Shown: in pieces, positions 63,147 to 64,000 of the stretch
Layout of the letters: the number at the start of each line of letters is the position of its first letter
Numbering within the stretch: position 1 is the stretch's first letter
Assembly: GCA_965218235.1 (NCBI GenBank)
Contig: OZ244595.1
Span: forward strand, 1,240,001 to 1,304,000
Direction of reading: 5' to 3'
From: CADCWK01 sp965218235
Lineage (GTDB): Bacteria > Chloroflexota > Chloroflexia > Thermomicrobiales > UBA6265
Length of the DNA stretch: 64,000 nucleotides
Translations under genes and position numbers: made by a program
Notes under the pieces: model-generated
The model's database searches: none
Told to the model about the DNA's origin: nothing
The model's input: the letters and a program-made list of their open reading frames with translations, nothing else

Positions 63147-64000
63147 ATGAGTGATGGCAACGTCTCAACCCCTGGAGTGGACACGACTGCTCCAGCCCCA
63201 ATCGTGCACGGCCGTCCCGTCGAAGTTGCCAGTGGCGTCTTCGTCGTCCCGGATGGTCGGGTGCCGCTCGTCCCGAATATCGGAGTCATCGTTGGCGAGC
63301 GGGCCGCGCTCGTCGTCGACAGCGGTCTGGGACCACGGAACGGCGCGATCGCCTATCAGATCGCGCGCGAGCTCGCGGGCGACCGGCCCATCCTCCTGAC
63401 GCTCACCCACTTCCACCCCGAGCACGGCTCCGGTGCCCAGGCGTTCGCAGATGCGACGATCCTCTACAACCGGTCTCAGCACGAGGAGTTCCACCAGAAG
63501 GCCGAGGGCTACCTCACACAGTTCCGTGAGTTCGGCGGTGCGATCGCCCGGGAGCTCGAAGGCGTCGAGTTCGTCGATCCCCGGATCGTCTACGAGGGAA
63601 ACGCCGACCTCGATCTCGGAGGTCGCCGGGTGCACCTGCGGACGTGGGGGGCAGCTCACTCGCGTGGGGATCAGGTGATCTTCCTGCCCGACGAGCGGAT
63701 CCTGTTCACGGGAGATCTCGTCGAGAACCGCTTCTATCCAATCTTCCCGTATGTTCCACCGTACGATGTGGATGTCGACGGAGACAACTGGATCAGGGTG
63801 ATAGAGGCGCTCCATGATCTCGATCCGGCGATCGTCGTTCCCGGTCACGGCGAGCTCGGCGGTGCTGATCTGCTCGCGACCACGGACGAGGCCCTGAAGC
63901 TGTTGCGGTCCGAGACGAAGCGGCTGGCCGGTGAGGGCCGCAGCGAGGATGAGACGATCGCCATTCTGGGTCCGGAACTTCAGGCCCGGTACCCCGACTG
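63147..64000 (+). CDS. Metallo-beta-lactamase-fold hydrolase, truncated by window end
   Basis: At least 284 residues are visible and no stop is reached by 64000. PNIGVIVGERAALVVDSGLGPRNG starts the fold. The metal motif is THFHPEHGSG, HxHxEH rather than the usual HxHxDH. Then come WGAAHSRGDQVIFLPDERILFTGDLVENRFYPIFPY (in part LFTGDLVEN) and VVPGHGELGG. ATG 63147 follows GAAGGAGA. It is likely in an operon with the CMD-family gene. The substrate is unknown. Confidence 0.85.
   Translation, partial: MSDGNVSTPGVDTTAPAPIVHGRPVEVASGVFVVPDGRVPLVPNIGVIVGERAALVVDSGLGPRNGAIAYQIARELAGDRPILLTLTHFHPEHGSGAQAFADATILYNRSQHEEFHQKAEGYLTQFREFGGAIARELEGVEFVDPRIVYEGNADLDLGGRRVHLRTWGAAHSRGDQVIFLPDERILFTGDLVENRFYPIFPYVPPYDVDVDGDNWIRVIEALHDLDPAIVVPGHGELGGADLLATTDEALKLLRSETKRLAGEGRSEDETIAILGPELQARYPD

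Overview
The window is G+C-rich, densely coded bacterial DNA. It contains topA, recR, tmk, lysS, an FtsK-type translocase, mgtE, Tat-type signal peptides, and exported proteins whose mature ends are rich in Thr/Pro/Ala. A Ycf45-like R3H ATPase also lies just upstream of tmk and a DarA-like gene. Together these suggest Chloroflexota, probably class Thermomicrobia (Sphaerobacter-like). This is an inference from gene content and style; no rRNA gene is present to confirm it.

Layout. 1-773: a REP-associated (RAYT) transposase bracketed by inverted REP hairpins. 768-3095: a short UvrA-like ABC ATPase. 3594-11903: topA, a short-chain dehydrogenase, a DUF402 protein, two small proteins and ftsK. 11904-14314: a gene-poor stretch, a hypothetical gene and a winged-helix protein. 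14865-21035: information-processing genes (recR, acetyltransferase-like, R3H AAA ATPase, tmk, a cyclic-di-AMP receptor overlapping tmk, a zinc-ribbon membrane protein). 21124-24928: a ribose-type sugar ABC transporter with a clear promoter and a LacI-like operator. 25240-30803: a very large RecB/Cas4-like nuclease-helicase overlapping manC. 31016-34266: xylulokinase divergent from a MocR-type regulator. 34303-39395: an HtrA protease preceded by four TTCAG repeats at exact 11-bp spacing, then an OmpR-type response regulator, its histidine kinase and a Tat-exported class F-like sortase. 39426-43405: an FAD oxidoreductase, lysS and a ComB-family phosphatase. 43737-45658: a strong promoter, a structured leader, a proline-rich small ORF and mgtE. 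46254-49128: an orphan zinc/manganese-type binding protein, a decayed hydrolase and manA. 49213-56044: a second sugar ABC transporter operon (binding protein, two permeases, ATPase) interrupted by a REPIN, then a MazF remnant and an enolase-superfamily dehydratase. 56148-64000: a secreted protein of unknown function, a PPOX protein, a VOC protein, an M14 carboxypeptidase, a phosphoribosyltransferase, a coiled-coil membrane protein, a CMD-family protein and a metallo-beta-lactamase-fold protein cut by the window end.

Functional themes are sugar uptake and sugar-phosphate metabolism (two ABC systems, xylB, manA, manC, sugar-acid dehydratase), envelope stress (HtrA with a two-component system), and metal homeostasis (mgtE, a ZnuA-like protein, a Fur-like box). 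No CRISPR array, rRNA, tRNA, prophage or recognised anti-phage island was seen. The most distinctive signals are regulatory or mobile: the REP/REPIN family with compensatory stem changes, the 11-bp TTCAG array at htrA, and the leader plus proline-rich ORF ahead of mgtE.
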